A stretch of 64,000 nucleotides of DNA from Bacillus sp. NEB1478 (GCF_031582965.1 NZ_CP134049.1:3534001-3598000), one strand, 5' to 3'. Counted from the stretch's first letter, positions 1 to 8,711 are shown. Notes: generated from the letters alone by a model not told the origin. Translations and numbers: made by a program.

Positions 1-85
1 TTTCTCCACGTTATCGGAACTACTTACATCGCTTTTTTTGTTAAGATAAAAATAGCAAGGATCGTACATATGGGAGGAATCAAGT

Positions 86-538
86 ATGGCGTCTTCAGAA
101 GAAAAAAACGTACAAGCTCTTTATCAAAACTTTTTGGCTGCATGGAATGATCGCAGCGCTCGCGATATGGCGGATTATTTCTTAGCAGATGGCGAGATAA
201 TAGGCTTTGACGGAAGTCAGGTAATCGGAAAAAAAGAGATCTACTCACATCTTCATCCGATTTTTGAAAATCATCCAACACCTCCGTATTTCGGAAAGGT
301 AAAAAACGTTTCGTTTCTTAGCGAAGAGGCAGCTGTAATACGGGCAATTGCAGGGATGGTGCCTGAAGGGAAAACAGAGATTGTCCCTGAGTTGAACACA
401 CACCAAACGCTGATCGCTGTAAAATCTGACGCCGAATGGAGAATCAAACTTTTTCAAAATACACCTGCTCAGTTTCACGGAAGACCTGAGCTTGTGGAGC
501 AAATGACAGCAGAGCTAAGTGATTTGCTAGATAAATAG
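86..538 (+). CDS. SnoaL-like / SgcJ-EcaC family protein
   Basis: A 150-residue protein of the NTF2-like superfamily, SgcJ/EcaC-type subfamily. The N-terminal half begins with a helix (VQALYQNFLAAWNDRSARDMADYF), followed by the GxxxIIGFDGSQVIGKKEI segment and alternating strands ending in WRIKLFQNTPA, which is the usual cone-shaped alpha+beta barrel layout. Length matches the family. The ATG is preceded by GGGAGG about 8 nt upstream. The gene stands alone, with a terminator directly downstream. Family members are ligand-binding or small-molecule-modifying proteins, but the substrate cannot be told from the sequence. The family call is fairly sure and the function unknown. Confidence 0.75.
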   Translation: MASSEEKNVQALYQNFLAAWNDRSARDMADYFLADGEIIGFDGSQVIGKKEIYSHLHPIFENHPTPPYFGKVKNVSFLSEEAAVIRAIAGMVPEGKTEIVPELNTHQTLIAVKSDAEWRIKLFQNTPAQFHGRPELVEQMTAELSDLLDK

Positions 539-557
539 TTAAATGGAAATACGGATG

Positions 558-606
558 ATGCTGACTCATGATTGTGTGATAACACACTGACGGTTCAGCA
601 TTTTTC
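558..606 (+). terminator. Rho-independent terminator after the SnoaL-like gene
   Basis: ATGCTGA pairs with TCAGCAT around an inner TGTGTG/ACACAC hairpin. A T-rich tail (TTTTTCTTTT) follows on the + strand. Confidence 0.75.
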
Positions 607-723
607 TTTTGATGAAAAGTGTGTATGCGGATTGTGGTACGCGCCAATGCGTGGGATCCTCCTGCGGCACTTACAAATACGAAGATTTCCATACTGAAAA
701 TCCAGTATATGATTAGTGATGAA

Positions 724-770
724 AAGAAAAAGACCCTAAAGATGCTTTAAAACAACTTTTGGGTCTTTCT
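724..770 (-). terminator. Terminator of the small membrane protein gene
   Basis: On the minus strand GAGAAAGACCC pairs with GGGTCTTTTTC, followed by a T-rich tail. It lies directly downstream of the gene at 793-984. Confidence 0.7.
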
Positions 771-792
771 CATTAATTTTTATATAGTGAGA

Positions 793-984
793 CTAACGTT
801 TTCCTAATAACTCGAGAATTCCCTTATAAATTAAAACAACTGCAAATATAAGGACTGTCAGGATAGCGATGATCTTGATTGCCGGACCGAACGTTGCTAA
901 AAAGGTTCCAGCTACAGGCAACCCAAGTAGAAAATAACCTGCTAATAAAGCACCAATTAATGTTAATACATTTGCATTAGACAT
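793..984 (-). CDS. Small membrane protein, unknown function
   Basis: A 63-residue protein made almost wholly of two hydrophobic segments. The first (about residues 6-30) is rich in Gly and Ala (LIGALLAGYFLLGLPVAG). The second is about residues 36-55 (IIAILTVLIFAVVLIYKGI), and a basic KR tail follows. A GGGAGG sequence precedes the ATG at proper spacing, and a clear terminator follows, so a real monocistronic gene is likely. I recognise no family. The two-helix hairpin layout would suit a small regulatory or stress membrane peptide, but that is inference. Confidence 0.6.
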   Translation of the reverse strand: MSNANVLTLIGALLAGYFLLGLPVAGTFLATFGPAIKIIAILTVLIFAVVLIYKGILELLGKR

Positions 985-1207
985 ATTGCGCCTCCCTTTT
1001 ACAGATTTTCCTTGCTTGATATAGGATATGCTCGTTATTTAAATAGGTTAATTAAATGATTGGTTATTTTGAGGTGCGCCGTTTACGGTACATGTTATTT
1101 TATTTATTACACGATTCCACATAAAAATGCAGCTTTCACTCTTAAATTATCCATTTTCGCACTCAAATGGAAAAACAACTTTCCTTAACGACTTTTAATA
1201 GCTCCAA

Positions 1208-1240
1208 AAACAAAAAACTGGCTCGACTGAACCAGTTTTC
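1208..1240 (-). terminator. Terminator ending the recQ-mqnD operon
   Basis: On the minus strand AAAACTGG pairs with CCAGTTTT across a 10-nt loop, followed by a T-rich run. It lies just after the mqnD stop. Confidence 0.8.
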
Positions 1241-1252
1241 ATCACGATCCTA

Positions 1253-2098
1253 TTATTTTAGCAATTCTGCGTAGTCTTTCTTCGGAATGATGCCTTCATC
1301 TGCTGCACGATTCAATAGAGTTGTAACTGCATCAAACCCGCTCTGACCAAGGTCTGCGGTAAAATTATTCACATACAGATTAATGTGAGATTGCGCCACA
1401 TCTGGTGACAGTTCACTTGCATGCCGCATGACATATTCTTTTGATGCTTCAGGGTGTTCCCACGCGTATTCTACAGATTGCTTGATCCATTTGCTGATCG
1501 CCTCTAAATCTAGTGACCGGCGGGCGATGATAGCACCGAGCGGAATCGGAAGACCTGTATCCTCTTCCCACCAGTTCCCCATATCAGCTAAGAGATTCAA
1601 CCCGTAATTTTGGTATGTAAAACGGGCTTCATGGATGACAAGACCTGCATCAATACGTCCTTCTTTTACAGCAGGCATGATCTGGTCAAACGGCATCACG
1701 ACGATTTCGCCTACGCCTCCAGGAACATTTTGTGCTGCCCATAATCGGAATAATAGATAAGCGGTAGAACGTTCACTCGGAACGGCTACTTTTTTACCTG
1801 ACAGCATATCAGGCTTAACTTCACCAGGTTCGTTCACCAAAACGAGCGGTCCGCATCCGCGTCCTAATGCTCCGCCGCAATGAATCAGTGCGTACTTATC
1901 GAGCACCCAAGGCAGTGCTGCATACGAGATTTTCAAAATATCCAGCTCATCAGATCTTGCTGCTAAGCCGTTTGTTATATCAATATCAGCATATGTCACG
2001 TCAAATTCCGGTGCGCCTGTCACTAAGCCGTGAACGAGGGCATGAAAGACAAACGTATCATTGGGACAAGGAGAAAAAGCGATATTTAATTTGTTCAT
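1253..2098 (-). CDS. mqnD: 1,4-dihydroxy-6-naphthoate synthase
   Basis: 281-residue MqnD, which converts cyclic dehypoxanthine futalosine to 1,4-dihydroxy-6-naphthoate in the futalosine route to menaquinone. The family-typical N-terminal motif SPCPNDTFVFHAL is present at residues 9-21. So is IDAGLVIHEARFTYQ, whose His is the expected catalytic base of this periplasmic-binding-protein-like fold. The ATG overlaps the mqnB stop codon by one base, so the two genes are translationally coupled. It is the last gene of the leftward recQ-methyltransferase-mqnB-mqnD run. mqnA, mqnC and mqnE are not in the window. Identification is strong. Confidence 0.93.
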   Translation of the reverse strand: MNKLNIAFSPCPNDTFVFHALVHGLVTGAPEFDVTYADIDITNGLAARSDELDILKISYAALPWVLDKYALIHCGGALGRGCGPLVLVNEPGEVKPDMLSGKKVAVPSERSTAYLLFRLWAAQNVPGGVGEIVVMPFDQIMPAVKEGRIDAGLVIHEARFTYQNYGLNLLADMGNWWEEDTGLPIPLGAIIARRSLDLEAISKWIKQSVEYAWEHPEASKEYVMRHASELSPDVAQSHINLYVNNFTADLGQSGFDAVTTLLNRAADEGIIPKKDYAELLK

Positions 2099-2751
2099 TA
2101 CAGTACCTCCACTATTACTCTACTAGCAGCTTCTAGTGTACCGAATGCTTCTTTCATTCGCCAAGCAGAACGATCTCGAGGACCGATCGGATTCGAGATC
2201 GAACGGATTTCCAAAACTGGCACTCCGAACTCACCAGCAGCCATCGCGACTCCGTATCCCTCCATCGCTTCTGCAACCGCAAATGGTTCACGCACCATTA
2301 ACTCAGACGTTGTATCAGTTGTACCCGTTACAGTGGATAGCGTAAGAATTATACCAGTTCGAGCCGGAATACGTGCCTCGTTCAACGCATTAAATAAACT
2401 GGCCACCAGCTGCTCGTCTACTTTTACACGTGTCGAAGCTCCAAATCCTAGCTCGTCGAGTGGTATAAATCCGTCTGGTGATTCAGCGCCTAGATCGGCT
2501 GAAACAATTTCATCCGCAATAACGATTGAACCCGGCTCAGCTTTTCCGACGAATCCCCCCGCAATGCCCATATTGATGACGAGATCATAATCCCCAGTGG
2601 ACAATGCCTTCACGGTTTGGATACCAGCAGCAATCGGACCGACACCTGCCAGTTCTACATCGATTCTTTCGTTTTCACCAATTCCTCTTAAAATCGCTTC
2701 ACGTTCAGCGGAAACTGATGTCATGATTAAGATGCGGCGATTTTTATTCAT
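2098..2751 (-). CDS. mqnB: Futalosine hydrolase
   Basis: 217-residue nucleoside-hydrolase-fold enzyme of the MTA/SAH nucleosidase superfamily. It cleaves hypoxanthine from futalosine to give dehypoxanthine futalosine. Visible motifs are INMGIAGGF near residue 60 and AEAMEGYGVA near residue 160, the purine/ribose-binding Met-Glu-Gly of this superfamily. The C-terminal SNPIGPRDRSAWRM replaces the usual SD of MTAN, as in futalosine hydrolases. Direct coupling to mqnD supports the assignment over an ordinary MTA/SAH nucleosidase. The ATG has a GGGGGAG ribosome binding site. Only about 18 bp separate it from the methyltransferase gene upstream. Confidence 0.9.
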   Translation of the reverse strand: MNKNRRILIMTSVSAEREAILRGIGENERIDVELAGVGPIAAGIQTVKALSTGDYDLVINMGIAGGFVGKAEPGSIVIADEIVSADLGAESPDGFIPLDELGFGASTRVKVDEQLVASLFNALNEARIPARTGIILTLSTVTGTTDTTSELMVREPFAVAEAMEGYGVAMAAGEFGVPVLEIRSISNPIGPRDRSAWRMKEAFGTLEAASRVIVEVL

Positions 2752-2769
2752 CGAGCTCCCCCTCGCTTC

Positions 2770-3969
2770 TTACTTTACCTTTTGAATGAAGACTACTTTT
2801 AGATAGTTACCTTCTTTAAACTCTCTATGTGTTTTGAAATCTGAAGGCAGCTTGAATTCTTCTAAAATTTTATATTTGAAGCCTGTTTGTTCGAACGCAT
2901 GAGCGATGAACTCTTTAAACTTTCTCATACCAAACGTGCTGCAGTTGGAAGATGCCACGATTACGCCGTTGTCCTCTGTAATCTGAATAGCCTGGGCTAA
3001 TAGCTCCGGATAATCCTTCCCTGCACTGAATGTATGCTTTTTCGAACGTGCAAAGCTTGGCGGATCTAGGATAACTAGATCAAACGACATTTGCTTTCTT
3101 ACTGCATATTTGAAATAGTTGAACACATCTTCGACAATGATGTCATGATCTTCGTATACTAGACCGTTCACGCTAAACTGCTCTTGTGTCTTGCTTCGGC
3201 TTCTGTTCGCAAGGTCTACGCTCGTCGTTTTTGTCGCGCCGCCTAGTGCAGCTGCTACTGAAAACGCACCTGTATAAGAAAAAGTGTTGAGTACAGTTTT
3301 GCCGTTTGCATATTGATTACGAATTGCTTTTCTTACGTCACGCTGATCAAGGAATACACCTACCATTGCACCATCATTCAAATAAACAGCAAAATGAATG
3401 CCGTTTTCTCTAACGATTAACGGACTAGGTGCCTCTTCACCCTCTACAAAATCATTGTCCTCGATGTATTTTCCTTTTACCGCAAACCGTTTCTTTTCAT
3501 ACAAGCCTTTTACTTTTGTAAGTTTTTTTAGAGAAGTAACGACTTCCTCTTTAAACGCATAGATTCCTTCACTGTACCAAGTAATCACATAATATCCGTT
3601 AAAATGATCAATCGTCAGACCGCCGATTCCGTCTCCTTCACCATTAAAAACACGGAAAGCTGTTGTTTCATAATCGTTATAAAAAGACTCCCGGAAATCG
3701 ATCGCTTTTTTCAGCTTCTTTTCAAAAAAGCTTTGGTCGATGAGTTCTTGGGGATTATTAGTCAGCATCCACCCGCGTCCTTTATTTTGCTTGCCATAAT
3801 ACCCTTTACCGAGAAAATCATTTCTATCATCGAAAAGCTCAATAATTGTGCCTTCTTCTTTTACATGGTGTAAATTTTGAACCGTATCTTCTGTAATTAA
3901 TGGAAATCCTGATTTCAGACCCTTTACATATGAAGGTTTTACTTTTAATCGCACGCTTTTTTTCATCAT
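2770..3969 (-). CDS. Class I SAM-dependent rRNA methyltransferase (RlmI/YwbD type)
   Basis: 399 residues, the usual size for the RlmI family of 23S rRNA m5C methyltransferases. An N-terminal PUA-like RNA-binding domain covers about residues 1-80. A middle domain follows, then a Rossmann methyltransferase with the SAM motif NTFSYTGAFSVAAALGG near residue 230 and the motif LDPPSFARSKK near residue 300. The start overlaps the recQ stop (ATG within the last codons), which indicates coupling. The exact rRNA position modified cannot be assigned from sequence; the B. subtilis YwbD-type relationship is inferred from layout. Confidence 0.88.
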   Translation of the reverse strand: MMKKSVRLKVKPSYVKGLKSGFPLITEDTVQNLHHVKEEGTIIELFDDRNDFLGKGYYGKQNKGRGWMLTNNPQELIDQSFFEKKLKKAIDFRESFYNDYETTAFRVFNGEGDGIGGLTIDHFNGYYVITWYSEGIYAFKEEVVTSLKKLTKVKGLYEKKRFAVKGKYIEDNDFVEGEEAPSPLIVRENGIHFAVYLNDGAMVGVFLDQRDVRKAIRNQYANGKTVLNTFSYTGAFSVAAALGGATKTTSVDLANRSRSKTQEQFSVNGLVYEDHDIIVEDVFNYFKYAVRKQMSFDLVILDPPSFARSKKHTFSAGKDYPELLAQAIQITEDNGVIVASSNCSTFGMRKFKEFIAHAFEQTGFKYKILEEFKLPSDFKTHREFKEGNYLKVVFIQKVK

Positions 3970-6083
3970 GTCACCCGTTTCTCATTTTCATTTTGTAGTA
4001 AATATACTTTAATCATAAAATAGCTCACTTCATCAGGAAGCAGCTCTTTGATGGGCTTTAACTTTTCGCCGCCCGCTTGCTCGATGGCACTTTCAATATC
4101 AGAGACATATTCATCAGGAATAAGATCTTCCATATGAACGTCCATTCCTTCTTGCATGCATTGGATGAGATGGCTCTCCACCGTGCTCACCGCAAGATCG
4201 CGATGCTCTGCGATTTCTTCTACACTCATCTCTTTTTTATAAAACGTGTACGTTTCCAGATGTGAGTTTGGCGTCGTTTTCTTCGGTTTTACGGCTTCTT
4301 CTTTCCGCTCAGGGTTTTGTTCTAAATATTCCGCGATGGCTTCAATAAACTGATCACCGTACTTTTCAAGTTTATTTTGCCCCACTCCCGTAACCGTTAA
4401 AAATTCTTCCTTTGACTGCGGCTGTTTTACACACATATCTTTTAATGCGGTATCAGCAAAAATAACGAAAGGCGGAACATTTTCTTTTTCCGCAATTTCT
4501 TTACGAACTTTACGAAGCTCTTCAAATAACGGATCGTCAACTGCAACCTGCTTCGTTTGCACGGCTTCTTTCCGCTTTACGATTTCTTTTCCTAAGAGAA
4601 CGTCTTTCCCTTGTTCTTTTATATAAAGAGTCGGAAATGTGCCGTGATATACTGCGATCAGTTCTTGTGAGATGAAAAATTCGATAAAGTCAGTTACTTC
4701 TTTTATCCCTTTTTCTTTCATCAGCCCGTAAGTCGGGAGCTTATTAAGCCTTAGTTCCAGTACTTTTTTATTCTTTGAACCAGTCAGCACTTGAGCAATG
4801 AGCGTCTTCCCGAATCTCTTTTGTCCCATTCGAACGATACAAGACAGCACGATTTGAGCTTCACGGGTCACGTCGATGCTTTCACGTGAATCCGTACAGT
4901 TGCCGCAACGCCCGCATGGCGGTGTTTCCACATTGCTGAAATACCGTACGATCGATGTTTGCAAACAGTTTTCGGTATGACAGTAATCCACCATGAGCTG
5001 CAGTTTTTCAAGTTCCTGCGGCATGCGGTCAGGTTCACTCGACTGATCGATCAAGAATCGCTGTACTTGTACGTCCTGTGAAGAATACAACAGAATACAT
5101 TCACTTGGAAGTCCGTCACGACCGGCACGTCCCGCTTCTTGGTAGTAGCTTTCCATATTTTTCGTAAGCTGATAATGAATCACATAACGAATGTTCGATT
5201 TGTCGATTCCCATACCAAAAGCTGAAGTAGCAATCATCACACTGGATTGATCCTGCAAAAACTGCTCTTGCTGTTCCATCCGCTCCACATCGTTCATTCC
5301 AGCATGGTAACGAGAAACGTTGATTCCGCTTTTTTTCAAATGATCGTACAGCTGATCTACTGTTTTCCGAGTAGCAGCATAGATGATTCCCGCTTCTTTT
5401 TCGTTCTTTTTAATAAAATCTTTTAAAAAGCCGAGCCGATCCTGGCCTTTAATCACCGAAAAAGAAAGATTCTCTCGCTCAAAACCTGTCAGTACTGTGT
5501 TCTTCTCATCGATATCGAGCGACCAGCAAATATCCTGCCGAACTCTTGGCGTCGCTGTTGCCGTTAATGCCAGCACGGTCGGTCTTTTCGGCAAGTTCCC
5601 TATCATTCTCTGAATACGCTGATAGCTCGGACGAAAATCATGTCCCCATTGGGAGATACAGTGGGCTTCATCCACTGCGATCAAAGGAATGTTCAGTTCT
5701 TTTAAGTGCTCCATAAAGTCGTAGGATTCTAATCTTTCAGGTGCAATATATAAAAGCTTATACTCTCCGCCTTTTGCCTTCTCAATGCGTTCTCTCGTTT
5801 CCAAACCGGTGAGTGAACTATTGATGAATGCAGCGGAAATGCCTAATTGAAGCAATGTATCTACTTGATCTTTCATTAAAGAAATCAACGGAGAAATAAC
5901 GATCGTCGTTCCCTCAAATACAAGCGCCGGGATCTGGTAGCAGATCGACTTCCCTCCGCCTGTCGGCATGACACAAAGGGTATCCTCCCCATTCAATACC
6001 GACTGTATCGCCTGCTCTTGCCCCACCCGGAATGATGAGTAACCGTAATGCAGCTGAAGCATCTCTTTAGCTTTTTGTATCAA
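3966..6083 (-). CDS. recQ: ATP-dependent DNA helicase RecQ
   Basis: 705-residue 3'-5' DNA helicase used in recombination and replication-fork repair. Walker A (MPTGGGKS) is at residues 39-46 and the DEAH box at 138-141. The helicase C-terminal half carries QEAGRAGRDG near 315-324. The RQC zinc site has Cys at about 368, 373, 390, 393 and 396. An HRDC domain covers about 515-590. A further C-terminal winged/HTH-like extension (SVEEIAEHRDLAVSTVESHL, about 630-650) gives the long form of the family. The start is a TTG with AGGAGG about 11 nt upstream. First gene of the leftward operon that ends with mqnD. Confidence 0.95.
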   Translation of the reverse strand: MIQKAKEMLQLHYGYSSFRVGQEQAIQSVLNGEDTLCVMPTGGGKSICYQIPALVFEGTTIVISPLISLMKDQVDTLLQLGISAAFINSSLTGLETRERIEKAKGGEYKLLYIAPERLESYDFMEHLKELNIPLIAVDEAHCISQWGHDFRPSYQRIQRMIGNLPKRPTVLALTATATPRVRQDICWSLDIDEKNTVLTGFERENLSFSVIKGQDRLGFLKDFIKKNEKEAGIIYAATRKTVDQLYDHLKKSGINVSRYHAGMNDVERMEQQEQFLQDQSSVMIATSAFGMGIDKSNIRYVIHYQLTKNMESYYQEAGRAGRDGLPSECILLYSSQDVQVQRFLIDQSSEPDRMPQELEKLQLMVDYCHTENCLQTSIVRYFSNVETPPCGRCGNCTDSRESIDVTREAQIVLSCIVRMGQKRFGKTLIAQVLTGSKNKKVLELRLNKLPTYGLMKEKGIKEVTDFIEFFISQELIAVYHGTFPTLYIKEQGKDVLLGKEIVKRKEAVQTKQVAVDDPLFEELRKVRKEIAEKENVPPFVIFADTALKDMCVKQPQSKEEFLTVTGVGQNKLEKYGDQFIEAIAEYLEQNPERKEEAVKPKKTTPNSHLETYTFYKKEMSVEEIAEHRDLAVSTVESHLIQCMQEGMDVHMEDLIPDEYVSDIESAIEQAGGEKLKPIKELLPDEVSYFMIKVYLLQNENEKRVT

Positions 6084-6226
6084 AACTTGTTTATCCTCCT
6101 CCGGTTATCTACTCTCTTGATTATAAAGGTACCATCTCTACATAGCAAAAACACTCCAAAGAGACGTACATTTTTGTGAAATATGATACATTAGATAGGA
6201 ATTGAAAAATTGGGAGGTCTCTTCAT

Positions 6227-6574
6227 ATGACTAACAACGAAACGAACAATACACTACCGCCAAAAACGTGTTCAGTAGAAAGACTTGTAACAATGCCATC
6301 AGATGTTGAATTGGTAATTGCGGGCAAAAAGACTGCCACTCGACGAAACGGCAGATATGCTGATGTTGGTGAAATCATGGAATTAAACGGCCATAAATTT
6401 GTCGTGGAGAATGTGTATGAACAATCATTAGGAGAACTAACAGATGAACACGCAAAACAAGAAGGTTTTGAATCAGTAGACGCCTATAAAGAAGCGATTC
6501 TTTCCTATCACCCTGGTATGCCGTGGCTTCCGCACATGAAAGTTTGGGTTCACGAATTCAGCCCTGTTAAGTAG
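6227..6574 (+). CDS. ASCH domain-containing protein
   Basis: 115-residue ASCH-fold protein (PUA-like beta barrel, a predicted RNA-binding module). Visible signatures are VELVIAGKKTATRR at residues 28-41, containing the GxKxxTxR motif, then GEIMELNGHKFVVENVYEQSLGELTDEHAKQEGF. The central TDEHAKQEGFES is typical of ASCH proteins. The ATG follows GGGAGG by 9 nt. It is followed after only 14 bp by a membrane protein gene, probably co-transcribed. The biological target is unknown. Confidence 0.82.
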   Translation: MTNNETNNTLPPKTCSVERLVTMPSDVELVIAGKKTATRRNGRYADVGEIMELNGHKFVVENVYEQSLGELTDEHAKQEGFESVDAYKEAILSYHPGMPWLPHMKVWVHEFSPVK

Positions 6575-6588
6575 GTGTTTGAATAAGA

Positions 6589-7029
6589 ATGGACTTTCTG
6601 TACAGAATCCTTCTTTACATACATATCCTTAGTGTAATCGTTTCAATTGGTCCATTTTTTATTTTGTTTCCGATTGTAAAAAAACTGCGGACTGCAGGTG
6701 AAACGGAAATGAACGCTCATCTAGGCACATTCCGTTTTATTGTAAGGCTGGCAAAGCATTCAGGACACGTGCTTGTGGTTTCCGGAATCCTGATGGTTAT
6801 ATCTGGACCGTGGACTTGGGGCACGCCTTGGCTGTTAACTACCCTCATCATCCTGTTTTGCTCGCTGTTATTTTTAGCACGCGCCTTTTCGCCGACACTA
6901 AGAAAATTCAATGTAGAAGGCCACGATAAAGAAGTACTAACAAAAAAATTGAACAAAGCCGTTTGGATCTATATCTCATTATTGGTCATCATGCTTTGGT
7001 TCATGGTCGTAAAACCGTATATGTGGTAA
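6589..7029 (+). CDS. DUF2269-like integral membrane protein
   Basis: 146 residues with four likely membrane segments at about residues 5-25, 53-70, 75-98 and 123-143. The first helix carries a His (YIHILSVIVSIGPFF) and a second His-bearing region reads AKHSGHVLVVSGI. This fits the DUF2269 / CopD-like four-helix membrane families, where conserved histidines can bind haem or metal; binding here is inference. It follows the ASCH gene on the same strand and ends at a strong terminator. Confidence 0.6.
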   Translation: MDFLYRILLYIHILSVIVSIGPFFILFPIVKKLRTAGETEMNAHLGTFRFIVRLAKHSGHVLVVSGILMVISGPWTWGTPWLLTTLIILFCSLLFLARAFSPTLRKFNVEGHDKEVLTKKLNKAVWIYISLLVIMLWFMVVKPYMW

Positions 7030-7033
7030 AACG

Positions 7034-7079
7034 AGAAAGCAACCCGCCTGCACAGATGTGTGAGTGGGTTGCTTTTTTA
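7034..7079 (+). terminator. Strong terminator
   Basis: AAAGCAACCC pairs with GGGTTGCTTT, followed by a TTTTTT tail. Confidence 0.85.
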
Positions 7080-7105
7080 CTTTGGCCGTTTTCTAAAAGA
7101 TTGTT

Positions 7106-7150
7106 GTCCTTGGAAGTGGTTGATTTCCGTTCCACTTATCGATTGAAGCC
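7106..7150. repeat. Fragment of a Bacillaceae intergenic repeat
   Basis: Contains GGTTGATTTCCGTTCC followed by an imperfect CGATTGAAGCC. The GGTTGATTTCCGT core recurs at 15917-15930, and elements of this kind are scattered in Bacillus-type genomes. It appears to be a truncated copy. Confidence 0.4.
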
Positions 7151-7276
7151 TCTCTACAAAAATGACATAAATGCAACAAACTTTAGAAAAGAGACTTTAC
7201 TTTTGATCGCCATTTTATTTCGTTATTTGTTATATAATGGAATAATCAAATACTAAATGATAAAAGGATGCTGAAA

Positions 7277-7576
7277 ATGAAATCTAATAAAAAGGTATTC
7301 GAAATAATAGATTCCGCAGAAGGCTTCGATAATGGATTTGAAGATCTATTAGCATTATCCGCGACTTGTAGGTTTTCTGACTGCACTCATACAAACGAGA
7401 CTGACTGTGCCGTTAAAAAAGCCATTTCTGAAGGCATTCTTCCCGAAGATAGATTAAATAATTATTATAGAATTAAAAACGAAGCATCATATGTTTCTAA
7501 ACAACAGAATAAAACGAAGGCCATTGATTATATGAAACAGAGGAAACTTTTTCAAAAAAGATCTGATCAAAAGTAA
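7277..7576 (+). CDS. Free-standing RsgA-like C-terminal zinc domain
   Basis: 99 residues from the ATG that has AAAGG 9 nt upstream (an ATG at 7268 is too close to it). The sequence CRFSDCTHTNETDCAV gives the Cys-Cys-His-Cys zinc knuckle of RsgA (YloQ), the ribosome-small-subunit GTPase. It is followed by the typical EGILPEDRLNNYYRIKNEASY helical region. The OB-fold and the circularly permuted GTPase domain of RsgA (about 200 residues) are absent. Upstream sequence contains an A/T-rich TATAAT-like promoter but no trace of a GTPase reading frame that I could see. It may be a decayed paralogue or a domesticated rRNA-binding domain; both remain open. Confidence 0.65.
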   Translation: MKSNKKVFEIIDSAEGFDNGFEDLLALSATCRFSDCTHTNETDCAVKKAISEGILPEDRLNNYYRIKNEASYVSKQQNKTKAIDYMKQRKLFQKRSDQK

Positions 7577-7597
7577 TTTTGCTGAGTCCCTATTAGT

Positions 7598-8521
7598 TCA
7601 GAAACTCTTCCTATCAATCGATCTTTCATCCTTCACCAGTGTTCCACTGTGATAAATTCCATTTATGGATCGATTTCTCCACGCGACGGTAGAATCATAG
7701 AGATCATCCTCTGTATCAATTTCTGTGACCAAGACTCCGGCCACATTACGACTCAGTCGGCCTATCGTAATTCCGTCTGCTCTTACGAAAAAACTCGCCC
7801 AGCAGCTTTCTTTCGCCGAACTGTTGCTGGCACTGATCCACATAAAGTTGTTAGCTGCATAACTAGTCATCGTCGCTGGCATCGTAATTCCTGGAAACGT
7901 CATGGTCATTCCCGAATTATATTTTTTGTACTTTTCCCCAACAACGGACTGCATCGCTTCTAATCGTTCCGTTCCGACATTCGCCGCATGATAAGAATGA
8001 AACATCACCTGTACCCCTTTTTTCTTATACTCTCTATACAGCTCTGGATAGCGATAATCATGACAAATCTGAGTTCCGCAAACAATGCCTTTTATTTCGA
8101 ACGTGCAGAAATGATCGCCAGCTGAATAATGAGCGAGATCCCCGGTTTGTTCTGTCGCGTCGCCTGCGCAGAACATTTTATCGTAACGATCAATGAGCTC
8201 ACCTTTGGAGTTAATGATGTACAAACTGTTGTGCGGTTTATGACAGCCTGAAAGCTGGTGTGTTGTACCTAAAACGACCCAGATCCCAGCTTCACGAGCA
8301 CAATTTAAAATCTCGATCGTACAATTTTTTAGCAAATCCCAGTCAAAACCCTCATACGAAGGCATATCAACTCCGGCATAACCTGAAAGTGCAGCTTCTG
8401 GAAAATGAGCAACATCCGCACCTTTTTCCGTTGCCATTTTTATCTGTTTCACTATGTAATCCTTATTACGCTGAATATTAGACGAAACAGGAAACTGGCA
8501 TGACGCCACAGTCATTTTCAT
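7598..8521 (-). CDS. Carbon-nitrogen hydrolase family protein
   Basis: 307-residue nitrilase-superfamily amidohydrolase. The catalytic triad is visible as Glu42 (HFPEAALSG), Lys115 (DRYDKMFCAGD) and Cys153 (GTQICHDYRYPEL). Such enzymes hydrolyse non-peptide C-N bonds in amides, ureas or N-carbamoyl compounds; the substrate cannot be read from the sequence. It is a single gene with its own GAGG ribosome binding site, convergent with the RsgA-like fragment gene. Confidence 0.85.
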   Translation of the reverse strand: MKMTVASCQFPVSSNIQRNKDYIVKQIKMATEKGADVAHFPEAALSGYAGVDMPSYEGFDWDLLKNCTIEILNCAREAGIWVVLGTTHQLSGCHKPHNSLYIINSKGELIDRYDKMFCAGDATEQTGDLAHYSAGDHFCTFEIKGIVCGTQICHDYRYPELYREYKKKGVQVMFHSYHAANVGTERLEAMQSVVGEKYKKYNSGMTMTFPGITMPATMTSYAANNFMWISASNSSAKESCWASFFVRADGITIGRLSRNVAGVLVTEIDTEDDLYDSTVAWRNRSINGIYHSGTLVKDERSIDRKSF

Positions 8522-8618
8522 GGTAATTCCTCCGATTCAATTGGATGATTTTGAGATTTACAGCGCCCATCTGCTTTCCTTATTAATCTAAGGAGAGAAT
8601 TCTACGAAAAGAGCTGTT

Positions 8619-8675
8619 AATCCTACCAAAACCGATGTCAATCCTACCAAAACAGTTTCTAATCCTACCATACAT
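8619..8675. repeat. Three 21-bp-phased repeats, core AATCCTACCA
   Basis: AATCCTACCAAAAC begins at 8619 and 8640, and AATCCTACCATAC at 8661. Spacing is exactly 21 bp both times, with divergent sequence between cores. It lies upstream of the nitrilase gene. No start codon opens a reading frame through it. Confidence 0.8.
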
Positions 8676-8691
8676 CGTTAATACGAAAATG

Positions 8692-8711
8692 AACCTGCGA
8701 TTTTGCAGGTT
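8692..8711 (-). terminator. Weak hairpin after the small Cys-containing ORF
   Basis: AACCTGC pairs with GCAGGTT across a 6-nt loop. The T-rich tail on the minus strand is weak (CATTTTCG). Confidence 0.45.

Noticed and set aside
6963..7256. Rightward 97-residue ORF after the DUF2269-like gene
   Set aside because: Starts inside the preceding gene and runs through a terminator and a repeat; no family features or ribosome binding site.
8589..8685. Seven-residue peptide repeats encoded by the 21-bp array
   Set aside because: A frame through the array gives NPTK-type repeats but has no start codon after the preceding stop.
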